Positions 1 to 8,342 of a stretch of DNA of 64,000 bases are shown piece by piece. A program made the translations under genes and the position numbers. Positions within the stretch are counted from its first letter, which is position 1, and the number at the start of each line of letters is the position of its first letter. Origin of the DNA: Panacagrimonas sp965216845 (GTDB lineage Bacteria > Pseudomonadota > Gammaproteobacteria > Nevskiales > Nevskiaceae); contig OZ244200.1 in the NCBI GenBank assembly GCA_965216845.1, forward strand, positions 620,001 to 684,000, written 5' to 3'. The notes below the pieces were generated by a model that was given only the letters and a program-made list of their open reading frames with translations, was not told the DNA's origin and ran no database searches.

Positions 1-2267
1 ATGCCTTCCGGGTGCGCGGCGAAGAGCACATGTGGACGCCCGATGCCATCGCTAAACTGCAACACGCCACCCGCGCCAACACCTTTTCCACTTACAAGGA
101 ATACGCCCAGATCATCAACGATCAGTCCAGGCGGCACATGACGCTGCGCGGGTTGTTCGAATTCAAGTTTGATCCGTCGATGGCGATTCCGCTGGAGGAA
201 GTGGAGCCGGCTTCGGAAATCGTCAAGCGATTCGCCACCGGCGCCATGTCGCTGGGCTCGATCAGCACCGAGGCGCATGCCACCCTCGCCGTTGCCATGA
301 ACCGCCTGGGCGGCAAGTCCAATACCGGCGAGGGCGGTGAGGATCCGGTGCGCTACCGCCTGGAGCAGCAGGGCATCACCATCAAGGACGGCGACACCAT
401 GGCCTCGGCCATTGGTGAAGATCAGATCGTGGCTGATATTCCGCTCAAGGCGGGTGACTCCCTGCGCTCGCGCATCAAGCAGGTGGCCTCCGGTCGCTTT
501 GGCGTCACCACCGAGTATCTGAACTCGGCGGATCAGATCCAGATCAAGATGGTGCAGGGCGCAAAACCCGGCGAAGGCGGCCAGCTGCCGGGCAAGAAGG
601 TCAGCGAATACATCGCACAGCTGCGTTTCTCGGTGCCGGGCGTGGGCCTGATTTCGCCGCCACCGCACCATGACATCTACTCCATCGAAGATCTGGCGCA
701 GCTGATCCACGATCTGAAGAACGGCAACAACCGGGCGGACATCTCGGTCAAGCTGGTATCTGAGGTCGGCGTCGGCACCGTCGCCGCCGGCGTCTGCAAG
801 GCCAAGGCCGATCATGTGGTCATCGCCGGCCACGACGGCGGCACCGGCGCATCGCCGCAGTCCTCCATCAAGCACGCCGGTACGCCCTGGGAACTGGGCC
901 TGGCGGAAACGCAGCAAACCCTGGTGATCAACCGCTTGCGTTCGCGCATCGTGGTGCAAACCGACGGCCAGATGAAAACCGGTCGCGACGTGGTCATCGC
1001 CGGCCTGTTGGGCGCCGACGAAATGGGCTTCGCCACCGCGCCGCTGGTGACCGAGGGCTGCATCATGCTGCGCAAGTGTCACCTCAACACCTGTTCGGTG
1101 GGCGTGGCGACGCAGGATCCGGAGCTGCGCAAGAAGTTTTCCGGCAAGCCGGAATACGTGGTCAATTTCTTCTTCTTCGTGGCCGAGGAAGCGCGCCAGA
1201 TCATGGCGCAGTTGGGCATCCGCAAGTTCGACGAGCTGATTGGTCGCTCTGATCTGCTGGATCAGTCCAAGGCGATTTCACACTGGAAGGCCAGGGGGCT
1301 GGATTTCAGCCGCATCTTCCACATGCCGGAAACCCAAGAGCCGCGTTATCGCGTGCTGACGCAGGATCACGGTCTGGACCGGGCGCTGGACAACAAGCTG
1401 ATTTCAATGGCGATGCCGGCGCTGGAGAAGGGCGAACGCGTGTCCTTCATCTCGCCCATCACGAACATCAACCGCACCGCCGGGACCATGTTGTCCGCCG
1501 AGGTGGCGCGACGTTACGGACATGATGGCTTGCCGGACGACACCATTCACATTCAGTTGCAAGGCACGGCAGGCCAATCCTTTGGCACCTTCCTGGCGCG
1601 CGGTATCACGCTGGATCTGGTGGGCGAAGGCAATGACTACGTCGGCAAGGGCCTGTGTGGGGGGCGCATCATCGTGCGTCCGAACACCGAGTTCCGCGGC
1701 GTTGCCCTGGAAAACATCATCGCCGGCAACACCGTGTTGTACGGCGCCATCTGCGGCAAGGCATTCTTCAACGGCGTCGCCGGCGAACGCTTCGCGGTGC
1801 GCAACTCCGGCGCCACTGCGGTGGTGGAGGGCGTGGGTGATCACGGTTGCGAGTACATGACCGGCGGCACCGTGGTGGTGCTGGGTGATACCGGTCGCAA
1901 TTTCGCCGCCGGCATGTCCGGTGGTGTGGCCTACGTCTACGATCCGAACGATCAATTCCAGATTCGCTGCAACCTTGCCATGGTGCAGCTCGGGCCGGTC
2001 TTGAGCGTGAGCGATCAGGAACAGCAGATGGAGCGTGCACTGTGGCATCGCACCGAACGCAACGGCCTGGCCGAGGCCGACGAGACCATCCTCAAGGGCC
2101 TGATCGAGCAGCATTTGCGTCACACCGGCAGCACCCGTGCGCGGCAGTTGCTGGACGATTGGGGCAACGCGCGTCGTCAGTTCGTCAAGGTATTCCCGCA
2201 CGAGTATCAGCGCGCACTCAAGGAGATGTACGGCGCATCAGCGCAAGCTCAGGCCGTCGCGGCCTAG
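1..2267 (+). CDS. gltB: Glutamate synthase (GOGAT) large subunit, 5'-truncated by window edge
   Basis: C-terminal half of the glutamate synthase alpha chain, which makes two glutamates from glutamine and 2-oxoglutarate using electrons from GltD. The frame is open from base 3, so the true start lies upstream; the GTG at base 12 is internal. The FMN/2-oxoglutarate-binding synthase domain is present (stretch rich in GEGGQLPGKKVS and GTGASP). It is followed by the three cysteines of the [3Fe-4S] cluster in the order C-x5-C-x4-C (EGCIMLRKCHLNTCSVG). The Gly-rich beta-helix GXGXG domain makes up the last 250 residues (CGGRIIV, GATAVVEGVGDHGCEYMTGG). gltD follows after 24 bases, the usual operon. 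Identity is secure; only the 5' end is missing. Confidence 0.97.
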   Translation, partial: AFRVRGEEHMWTPDAIAKLQHATRANTFSTYKEYAQIINDQSRRHMTLRGLFEFKFDPSMAIPLEEVEPASEIVKRFATGAMSLGSISTEAHATLAVAMNRLGGKSNTGEGGEDPVRYRLEQQGITIKDGDTMASAIGEDQIVADIPLKAGDSLRSRIKQVASGRFGVTTEYLNSADQIQIKMVQGAKPGEGGQLPGKKVSEYIAQLRFSVPGVGLISPPPHHDIYSIEDLAQLIHDLKNGNNRADISVKLVSEVGVGTVAAGVCKAKADHVVIAGHDGGTGASPQSSIKHAGTPWELGLAETQQTLVINRLRSRIVVQTDGQMKTGRDVVIAGLLGADEMGFATAPLVTEGCIMLRKCHLNTCSVGVATQDPELRKKFSGKPEYVVNFFFFVAEEARQIMAQLGIRKFDELIGRSDLLDQSKAISHWKARGLDFSRIFHMPETQEPRYRVLTQDHGLDRALDNKLISMAMPALEKGERVSFISPITNINRTAGTMLSAEVARRYGHDGLPDDTIHIQLQGTAGQSFGTFLARGITLDLVGEGNDYVGKGLCGGRIIVRPNTEFRGVALENIIAGNTVLYGAICGKAFFNGVAGERFAVRNSGATAVVEGVGDHGCEYMTGGTVVVLGDTGRNFAAGMSGGVAYVYDPNDQFQIRCNLAMVQLGPVLSVSDQEQQMERALWHRTERNGLAEADETILKGLIEQHLRHTGSTRARQLLDDWGNARRQFVKVFPHEYQRALKEMYGASAQAQAVAA

Positions 2268-2291
2268 GCCAGCCAGGATAAGGAACAAGTC

Positions 2292-3755
2292 ATGGGAAAG
2301 ATCACCGGTTTCAAGGAATTCGAGCGGCAGAAAGAGGCCTATCTGCCGGTTGCCGACCGCATTCAGAACAACAAGGAATTCGTTCTGGTGCTGGAGGACG
2401 AAAAGGCACAGGTGCAGGCCGCGCGCTGCATGAATTGCGGCACGCCCTTTTGCACCACTGGCTGTCCGGTCAACAACATCATCCCGGACTGGAACGATCT
2501 GGTTTACACCCAGGACTTCCAGACCGCGCTGGCCACCCTGCACTCCACCAACAACTTCCCCGAGTTCACCGGGCGGGTCTGTCCGGCGCCCTGCGAGGCC
2601 GCCTGCACGCTCAACGTCAATCGGGACCCGGTGGGCATCAAATCCATCGAGTTGTTCATCGTTGAAAAAGGCTGGGAGAACGGCTGGATTGTGCCGCAGC
2701 CAGCGCCGCAAAAGACCGGAAAATCCGTTGCCGTGGTCGGCTCCGGCCCAGCCGGACTGGCCGCCGCACAACAGTTGGCGCGCGCCGGTCACGCGGTAAC
2801 GGTGTATGAGAAGAATGACCGTGCCGGTGGCTTGCTACGCTATGGCATTCCTGGGTTCAAACTCGATAAGGGCTTCGTTGACCGACGTTTGGAACAAATG
2901 GAGGCAGAAGGCGTTCGTTTCGTGACTTCTACCTACGTCGGTGCCGAACCGCTGGAGCAGATCACCAATCTGGCCAAGGAAAATGTCAGCCCGCAGCAAT
3001 TGCTCGAGGCGTTCGACGCGGTGCTGCTCACCGCCGGTTCGGAACAGGGCCGCGACCTGCCGGTGCCGGGCAGAGAACTCGATGGCGTGCATTTCGCCAT
3101 GAAATTTCTGCCGCAACAGAACCGGGTCGACGCGGGCGATGCCGTGGTCGATCAAATCCGCGCTGAAGGCAAACACGTGGTGGTGATCGGCGGTGGCGAT
3201 ACCGGCTCTGACTGTGTTGGTACCAGCCGCCGTCACGGCGCCGCCAGCATCACCCAGTTCGAGCTGTTGCCGCAGCCGCCGGAACAGGAAAACAAGCCAC
3301 TGGTGTGGCCCTACTGGCCGATCAAGCTGCGCACCTCCTCGTCGCATGAGGAAGGCTGTGAGCGCGACTGGTCGGTGGCCACCAAGCGCTTTGAAGGCAG
3401 CAACGGCAAGGTGGAAAAACTCATCGGCGCACGGCTGGAGTGGACCGAGGGCAAGATGAAAGAGATTCCCGGCTCGGAATTCGAGATCAAGGCCGACCTG
3501 GTGCTGCTGGCGATGGGCTTCGTGCATCCGGCCACGCAACTGCTGGACGGCTTCGGCATCGAAAAGGACCAGCGCGGCAACGCCAAATCCCCCACCGACG
3601 GCGAAGGCTGCTACCAGACCAACGTCGACAAAGTGTTTGCCGCCGGCGACACGCGGCGCGGTCAGTCACTGGTGGTATGGGCGATCCGCGAAGGCCGCCA
3701 GGCCGCGCGCGCGGTGGACGAATACCTGATGGGCGCATCTGGTCTGCCGCGTTGA
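2292..3755 (+). CDS. gltD: Glutamate synthase (NADPH) small subunit
   Basis: 487-residue beta subunit that takes electrons from NADPH through FAD and iron-sulfur clusters to GltB. Cysteines 46, 49, 54 and 58 (CMNCGTPFCTTGCP) and a second group near residues 97-105 (CPAPCEAAC) are the 4Fe-4S ligands. The FAD fold GSGPAG is at residues 150-155, and a second nucleotide fold (VVIGGGDTGSD) near residue 300 is the NADPH site. Length and motifs match the proteobacterial family. The start ATG has AAGGAA upstream. Cotranscription with gltB is expected from the 24-base gap. Confidence 0.97.
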   Translation: MGKITGFKEFERQKEAYLPVADRIQNNKEFVLVLEDEKAQVQAARCMNCGTPFCTTGCPVNNIIPDWNDLVYTQDFQTALATLHSTNNFPEFTGRVCPAPCEAACTLNVNRDPVGIKSIELFIVEKGWENGWIVPQPAPQKTGKSVAVVGSGPAGLAAAQQLARAGHAVTVYEKNDRAGGLLRYGIPGFKLDKGFVDRRLEQMEAEGVRFVTSTYVGAEPLEQITNLAKENVSPQQLLEAFDAVLLTAGSEQGRDLPVPGRELDGVHFAMKFLPQQNRVDAGDAVVDQIRAEGKHVVVIGGGDTGSDCVGTSRRHGAASITQFELLPQPPEQENKPLVWPYWPIKLRTSSSHEEGCERDWSVATKRFEGSNGKVEKLIGARLEWTEGKMKEIPGSEFEIKADLVLLAMGFVHPATQLLDGFGIEKDQRGNAKSPTDGEGCYQTNVDKVFAAGDTRRGQSLVVWAIREGRQAARAVDEYLMGASGLPR

Positions 3756-3935
3756 GCCGCGGGGTTTGCTGGATCGTCTCAGCCTGATTCAAACCAGAGT
3801 GAATTGAACGGGCTGGCTTGTATTCTATCGGCCATTCGTTAGAATTTTGCCCATTGGCGGCGGCGCCACTGGCCTGTCCATCTCCCGGTCGCTTGCGCGG
3901 CGCGGCCACATGTTCAAAAAACAAGAGCACCCATC

Positions 3936-4400
3936 ATGGCAGGGCTTTACTACGAAGCATTCGAAGTCGGGCAGAAATTCGTGCACCCCATCCGTCGCAC
4001 GGTGACCGAGACCGACAATCTGCTGTTCACCACGCTGACCCACAATCCGGCGTTGCTGCACCTGGACGAGGAATACTGCAAGACGCAGACCGAATACGGT
4101 ACGCGCATCGTCAACAGTTGTTACACCCTGTCCTTGATGGTGGGTGTATCGATCTATGACACGACGTTGGGGACCACCAGCGGCAATCTGGGCTGGACCG
4201 ATGTGCGCTTTCCGGCGCCGGTCATGCTCGGCGATACTCTGCATTTCGAGACCGAAGTCACGGACAAGCGCCAAAGTCAGTCGCGTCCCAAGGACGGCAT
4301 CGTCACCTTTGTGCACCGCGCCTTCAATCAGCAGGACAAGCTGGTGGCGGAGTGCACGCGGGTCGCGCTGATGCTCAAGACGCCGGCGGACGGCGGGTGA
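3936..4400 (+). CDS. MaoC-family (hot-dog fold) dehydratase/hydratase
   Basis: 154-residue single-domain MaoC-like protein. The hydratase segment reads THNPALLHLDEEY, followed by NSCYTLSLMVG and the strand/loop GTTSGNLGWTDVRFPAPV. That pattern is typical of the small MaoC subfamily near mesaconyl-CoA or branched-chain acyl-CoA hydratases, so a role in hydrating an enoyl-CoA-type substrate is likely but the substrate is not known. The stop codon TGA overlaps the GTG start of the next gene (GTGA), so the hydratase and the TetR regulator are probably translationally coupled. The 180 bases upstream separate it from gltD and contain a TATTCT element that could be a -10, without a convincing -35. 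Confidence 0.85.
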   Translation: MAGLYYEAFEVGQKFVHPIRRTVTETDNLLFTTLTHNPALLHLDEEYCKTQTEYGTRIVNSCYTLSLMVGVSIYDTTLGTTSGNLGWTDVRFPAPVMLGDTLHFETEVTDKRQSQSRPKDGIVTFVHRAFNQQDKLVAECTRVALMLKTPADGG

Positions 4401-5038
4401 CGGCGCAGGCCGAGACGTTGCCGTCGTCGTCGGTCACCCGCAGCGACAAGGCGGATCTGTCGCGCGAACGCATTCTGCGCGCGGCGTCGCGGCTGTTTCG
4501 GGAACAGGGCTACGCGGCGGTATCCTTGCGCGCCATCGCCGCCGCCGCCGGCATGAAGGCCGGCAGCGTCTACTATCACTTCAGCTCCAAGCAGAGCATT
4601 GTCATCGCCATTCTGGACGCCGGCATCGTGGCGGTGGATCAGGCGGTGCGAAGCGCGGTGGAGCAACTGCCGGCGGACGCCGGCGCCGGCGGCCTGATCC
4701 GCGCCGGGGTGCGGGCGCATTTGCAGGCGTTGTTCGACTTCAGCGATTACACCTCCGCCAACGTGCGCATCTATGCGCAGGTTCCGCCGGTGGTCCGACA
4801 GGCCAACCTGCCGATGCGGCGGCGCTATGAAGCCTTGTGGGATCGCATCCTGGTCGATTGTGACCGCGCCGGCGGCCTGCGCGAGGCGGTCGACCTCAAG
4901 GCCTTTCGACTGCTGCTGATCGGCTCGCTCAACGCCACGCTGGAATGGTTCGATTCGCGCCACGGACGTTTGGAGGACCTGGCCGAGCGCTATGCCGACA
5001 TGCTGCTCAATGGCCTGCTGCGGCCACCGCGAGCCTGA
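4397..5038 (+). CDS. TetR/AcrR-family transcriptional regulator
   Basis: 213 residues from the GTG at 4397, chosen because it overlaps the preceding stop as GTGA; the longer frame from 4352 would lie inside the MaoC gene. The N-terminal helix-turn-helix is clear (RERILRAASRLFREQGYAAVSLRAIAAAAG, then GSVYYHFSSKQ). The C-terminal ligand-binding half resembles TetR_C domains of the acyl-CoA/xenobiotic type (LLIGSLNATLEWFDSR). Coupling with the MaoC hydratase suggests it senses a related acyl-CoA or acid and controls this small operon; this is inference. A 191-base gene-free gap follows, in which I see nothing definite. Confidence 0.88.
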   Translation: MTAQAETLPSSSVTRSDKADLSRERILRAASRLFREQGYAAVSLRAIAAAAGMKAGSVYYHFSSKQSIVIAILDAGIVAVDQAVRSAVEQLPADAGAGGLIRAGVRAHLQALFDFSDYTSANVRIYAQVPPVVRQANLPMRRRYEALWDRILVDCDRAGGLREAVDLKAFRLLLIGSLNATLEWFDSRHGRLEDLAERYADMLLNGLLRPPRA

Positions 5039-5229
5039 ATCGACGCAGATTCCAAGCCACGCCGAACCGCGCCGGCGTCACCCGGGCGGCAGGCCGACGC
5101 AGGCCACAAAGCGAATGTGACCCATCCGGGGCGCAGCGGCGGTTGCACCACGGCCGCGGCTCAACGCTTTGCATACGCGCCGCGAACTCGCATCATTTGA
5201 TGCCTTGCAGGCAAGGCCGAGCGTGGATC

Positions 5230-5949
5230 GTGAATAATCAGCGCCGCAAATTGATATGCGCACTGGTGGCGGGATGCAGCGGCGTCGCCGCGCAGCTCTG
5301 GTCACGCGAGCCCTCGCCCATGCAAGCTGCGCGCCAGGCACTGATGAGCCATCTGCGGCGTCGCGGGATTCACGATCAGGCCGTGCTGGCGGCCATCGGC
5401 AATACGCCACGTGAACAGTTCGTGCCGGCGCACTTGCATGAGGGGGCCTACGAAGACCGGCCGTTGCCGATCGGGATGCAACAGACCATTTCCCAGCCTT
5501 ATGTGGTGGCCTTGATGACGCAGGCGCTGGCGCTCAAGCCAGCGGACAGGGTGTTGGAAATCGGAACCGGGTCGGGTTATCAGGCGGCGATTCTGTCGCA
5601 GTTGGCGGGTTCGGTGTATTCCATTGAAATTGTGCCCGCGTTGGCCGTGCAGGCGCGCCAGAGGCTCAATCGCCTGGGGTATCGGGTGCGATTACGCACC
5701 GGCGATGGCTACCAGGGCTGGCCGCAGGCGGCGCCGTTTGACGCCATCATGCTGACTGCCGCGCCAGATCATGTTCCGCCGGCCCTGCTGTCCCAACTCG
5801 CCCCTGGTGGACGGCTGATACTGCCGCTGGGGCCACAGGGTCCGGACGGTCAGATGCTGCGCCTGATTCATCGCCGCGCCGAAGGGGACCGCCAATACGA
5901 CATCAGTCCGGTGCGCTTTGTGCCCATGACCGGCGCCGCGCAAAGATAG
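5230..5949 (+). CDS. Protein-L-isoaspartate O-methyltransferase, apparently with an export signal
   Basis: Repairs isoaspartyl residues by SAM-dependent methylation. The core is unmistakable: REQFVP, the PCMT loop QTISQPYVVALMTQAL, SAM motif I VLEIGTGSGYQAAIL, and the C-terminal GGRLILPLG. From GTG 5230 the protein has 239 residues and begins with a basic n-region (QRRK) and a hydrophobic stretch LICALVAGCSG. This looks like a secretion signal with a possible Tat pair (QRRKLI) and a possible lipobox (VAGC). A shorter start at ATG 5320 would give a cytosolic-type enzyme. Upstream frame to 4945 runs inside tetR and is rejected. No strong ribosome site is visible before 5230, so the start is uncertain. 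Confidence 0.85.
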   Translation: MNNQRRKLICALVAGCSGVAAQLWSREPSPMQAARQALMSHLRRRGIHDQAVLAAIGNTPREQFVPAHLHEGAYEDRPLPIGMQQTISQPYVVALMTQALALKPADRVLEIGTGSGYQAAILSQLAGSVYSIEIVPALAVQARQRLNRLGYRVRLRTGDGYQGWPQAAPFDAIMLTAAPDHVPPALLSQLAPGGRLILPLGPQGPDGQMLRLIHRRAEGDRQYDISPVRFVPMTGAAQR

Positions 5950-5959
5950 GCCCATCAGC

Positions 5960-6100
5960 TCATGCGCGGTCGCCCGGTTCCAGTTGTGGCGGGTCGCGTT
6001 GCGACACACGCGCACGCGAATGCTTGCGATGCTGAACGATGAAAGTCACAACTGCCGCAGCCGCCAGAGCAGCCGCGCAAGCCAGCCAGGTCATTAACAT
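5960..6100 (-). CDS. Small single-span membrane protein, 46 residues
   Basis: A reading frame too short for usual ORF callers. It starts at ATG 6100 on the minus strand and stops at TGA 5960-5962. The product is a short N-terminal segment MLMTWLA, an Ala/Val-rich transmembrane helix (about residues 5-22, ending AVVTFIV) and a basic then acidic tail (QHRKHSRARVSQRD, ending EPGDRA). AAGGA sits 7 bases before the ATG, a very good ribosome site, and the helix/tail layout is that of many small inner-membrane proteins. The stop lies 10 bases from the end of the convergent methyltransferase gene. No family is recognised. Confidence 0.6.
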   Translation of the reverse strand: MLMTWLACAAALAAAAVVTFIVQHRKHSRARVSQRDPPQLEPGDRA

Positions 6101-6143
6101 GGGGACGTCCTTTGCGCGGCTGCCGGCCGCCTTCGGGCCTGAA

Positions 6144-6163
6144 GAAGTAGGCAGCGCTACTTC
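6144..6163. terminator. Short inverted repeat between the repeat-protein gene and the small membrane gene
   Basis: A 7-base perfect stem GAAGTAG / CTACTTC with a 6-base loop lies 57 bases after the repeat-protein stop on the minus strand. A second GC-rich inverted repeat follows. Without a long T run it is only a weak candidate terminator or RNA-processing hairpin. Confidence 0.3.
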
Positions 6164-6220
6164 AACCCAGAATCGCGCGATGCAGGTTTCGGCAGCGACA
6201 GGCGGCAGGTCCGGGTCAGC

Positions 6221-6622
6221 TCAGCGGTTCTGACGGTGCTTCTGAATGCGATCCCCGCGCTTGTCGAGGCGTTGGTCGATGCGATCGCCGCGCTTTTCCT
6301 TGCGGTTCTGGATGCGGTCCCCGCGCTTGTCAAGGCGGTTTTCCACCCGATCACCACGTTTTTCCAGGCGATTGGCTGCCTTATCGTGGCCGCGCTCGGC
6401 CGCAGCGTCGGATCGGTGTTCGAGCCGATCGCCAATGCGCTGGCCACGCTGGTCCAGGCGTTGGTTTTGCCGCTCGCCTTTTCGGTCCAGGCGCTTCTCG
6501 ATACGGTCTCCGCGCTGGTCGAGTCGATCATTGGCGCCTTGACCGTCGCCGGCAAACGCCTGGCCGGCGCTGAGTGAAACAGACAAACCTACAATCCCGC
6601 TGATCAAAATCTTGTTGTGCAT
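6221..6622 (-). CDS. Secreted protein of charged 11-residue repeats (LDKRGDRIxxR)
   Basis: 133 residues. Residues 1-25 form a clear Sec signal peptide ending AFA before GDG. The rest is eight imperfect units of about 11 residues with consensus L-D/E-K/Q-R-G-D-R-I-x-x-R; the fourth is longer (about 19 residues). The result is a very basic/acidic zipper without cysteine, probably a long helix or coiled coil in the periplasm. The start ATG 6622 has AAGGGAG at good spacing. It lies downstream of nadE on the same strand. Function is unknown; metal, nucleic-acid or envelope-polymer binding would be guesses. Confidence 0.8.
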   Translation of the reverse strand: MHNKILISGIVGLSVSLSAGQAFAGDGQGANDRLDQRGDRIEKRLDRKGERQNQRLDQRGQRIGDRLEHRSDAAAERGHDKAANRLEKRGDRVENRLDKRGDRIQNRKEKRGDRIDQRLDKRGDRIQKHRQNR

Positions 6623-6692
6623 CGGATGCTCCCTTGCTGGTCAGTGCCCAGCGATTCTCGCATCGCCAAACCGAAGCTGGGCTGAATGCAGC

Positions 6693-8306
6693 TTACACAT
6701 CCCCATACTGCACGGTAATGGGATAACGCCGTTCGCGGCCAAACGCGTGGCGGGTGATTTTCGGGCCGGGCGGCGCCTGACGACGCTTGTATTCGGAACG
6801 CCGCACCAGGCCGGTGATGCGTTGCACGTCGGTCTCCTCGTAGCCCATGGCGACGATCTCCGAAATCGAACGGCCGTCTTCGACGTAGGCCTCCAGAATC
6901 GGATCAAGCACCTCGTAGGGTGGCAGCGAGTCCGAATCCTTTTGGTCCGGCCGCAATTCGGCGGACGGCGGGCGGGTGATGACGCGCTCCGGAATCGCCG
7001 GCGAAATCGTGTTGCGGTAACGCGCCAGCCGGTAAACCCAGGTCTTGTAAACATCCTTGATGGGCGCAAAGCCACCACACATGTCACCGTAAAGGGTGGC
7101 GTAACCCACCGCCATTTCCGACTTGTTGCCGGTCGCCAGCACCACGTGGCCGAACTTGTTGGACAGGGCCATCAACAAAACGCCCCGACTGCGCGATTGC
7201 AGATTCTCCTCGGTGATATCGGTGTCACGGCCCGCGAACGTTTCTGCCAGCGTTTCGGAAAACGCGGTGAAGCAGGTTTCAATCGGCAGTGACGAATACC
7301 GGATGCCCAGGTTCTCGGCCTGGATGCGTGCATCGTCATTGGAAATATCGGCGGTGTAGCGCGAGGGCATGGAAACGCCCCATACCCGTTCCGGCCCCAG
7401 GGCGTCGGCGGCGATGGCCGCCACCAGCGCCGAATCAATGCCGCCGGACATGCCGATCACCGCACCGGGAAAGCCGTTGCGATTCACGTAATCCTTGACC
7501 GCCTGCACCAGGCCCGCATAGGCGCCGGCTTCATCGCTCAGGGGCGGCGCGCACTCGGCCTGAATGGTCCCCGCGCGCAGGGTCAGCGGATAAACGCCCT
7601 CGGTGAATTCGGCTGCGCGAAAACGCACTTGGGCGTCGGCGTCCACCGCAAAGGAGCTGCCGTCGAACAGCAGTTCGTCCTGTCCCCCCACCATGTTGAC
7701 GTAGACGATGGGCAGGCCGGTTTGCTTTGCGCGGACCTGAACGGTCTGTTCGCGTTCGCAGGACTTGCCCAGCTTGAACGGCGAGGCGTTGAGATTGATC
7801 AACAACTGGGCGCCGGCGTCCAGCGCCTGCTGTGCAGGCTCGGGTGTCCAGATGTCCTCGCAAATGCACAGCCCGACACGCTGGCCGGCAAGCGGGAAGA
7901 CCGCCGGCGCGAATCCGGGCAGGAAATGCCGTTTCTCGTCAAAAACGCCGTAATTGGGCAGGCATTGTTTTCGGTAACGCTGAACCAGATTGCCGTCCCG
8001 AAACACGCTGGCGCTGTTGAACAGGCCTGCATCGGCGTACTCGGGATGGCCAATGACGACATGAATCCCCTGAATGCGCCGTGCGATGTCGCTCAGGCCG
8101 GTCTCAATTGCAGGCGGGACGCCGGAACGAAGCAGCAGATCGTCCGGCGGATAGCCGATCAGCGCCAGCTCGGGAAAGGCGATCAGATCGGCGCCCATCT
8201 CGTCGCGCGCCTTTGTGGCAGCAGCGACGATTTTCTCCACATTGCCTTGAATGTCGCCCACCCAGAAATTGAGTTGGGCGACGGCGATGCAAAGTCCCGG
8301 CTTCAC
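6693..8306 (-). CDS. nadE: Glutamine-dependent NAD+ synthetase
   Basis: 537 residues; amidates deamido-NAD using glutamine-derived ammonia, the last step of NAD synthesis. The N-terminal nitrilase-type glutaminase domain has its catalytic triad: Glu46 (FPELAL), Lys113 (YRKQCLPNYG) and Cys149 (CICEDIW). The C-terminal synthetase domain carries the ATP pyrophosphatase loop SGGIDS at residues 287-292 and GNKSEMAVGY. Start is GTG 8306 with a weak ribosome site. sucD ends 36 bases upstream on the same strand, so cotranscription with sucCD is possible though the functional link is loose. Confidence 0.95.
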   Translation of the reverse strand: MKPGLCIAVAQLNFWVGDIQGNVEKIVAAATKARDEMGADLIAFPELALIGYPPDDLLLRSGVPPAIETGLSDIARRIQGIHVVIGHPEYADAGLFNSASVFRDGNLVQRYRKQCLPNYGVFDEKRHFLPGFAPAVFPLAGQRVGLCICEDIWTPEPAQQALDAGAQLLINLNASPFKLGKSCEREQTVQVRAKQTGLPIVYVNMVGGQDELLFDGSSFAVDADAQVRFRAAEFTEGVYPLTLRAGTIQAECAPPLSDEAGAYAGLVQAVKDYVNRNGFPGAVIGMSGGIDSALVAAIAADALGPERVWGVSMPSRYTADISNDDARIQAENLGIRYSSLPIETCFTAFSETLAETFAGRDTDITEENLQSRSRGVLLMALSNKFGHVVLATGNKSEMAVGYATLYGDMCGGFAPIKDVYKTWVYRLARYRNTISPAIPERVITRPPSAELRPDQKDSDSLPPYEVLDPILEAYVEDGRSISEIVAMGYEETDVQRITGLVRRSEYKRRQAPPGPKITRHAFGRERRYPITVQYGDV

Positions 8307-8342
8307 GCCTGCTAATACCCGCGTTTGGCCGCTGCCAGGCTT

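Noticed and set aside
6236..6577. 113-codon hydrophobic frame opposite the repeat-protein gene
   Set aside because: Its periodic hydrophobic pattern is the complement of the Arg/Asp-rich repeats; it has no ribosome site, and the minus-strand protein has a signal peptide and good start.
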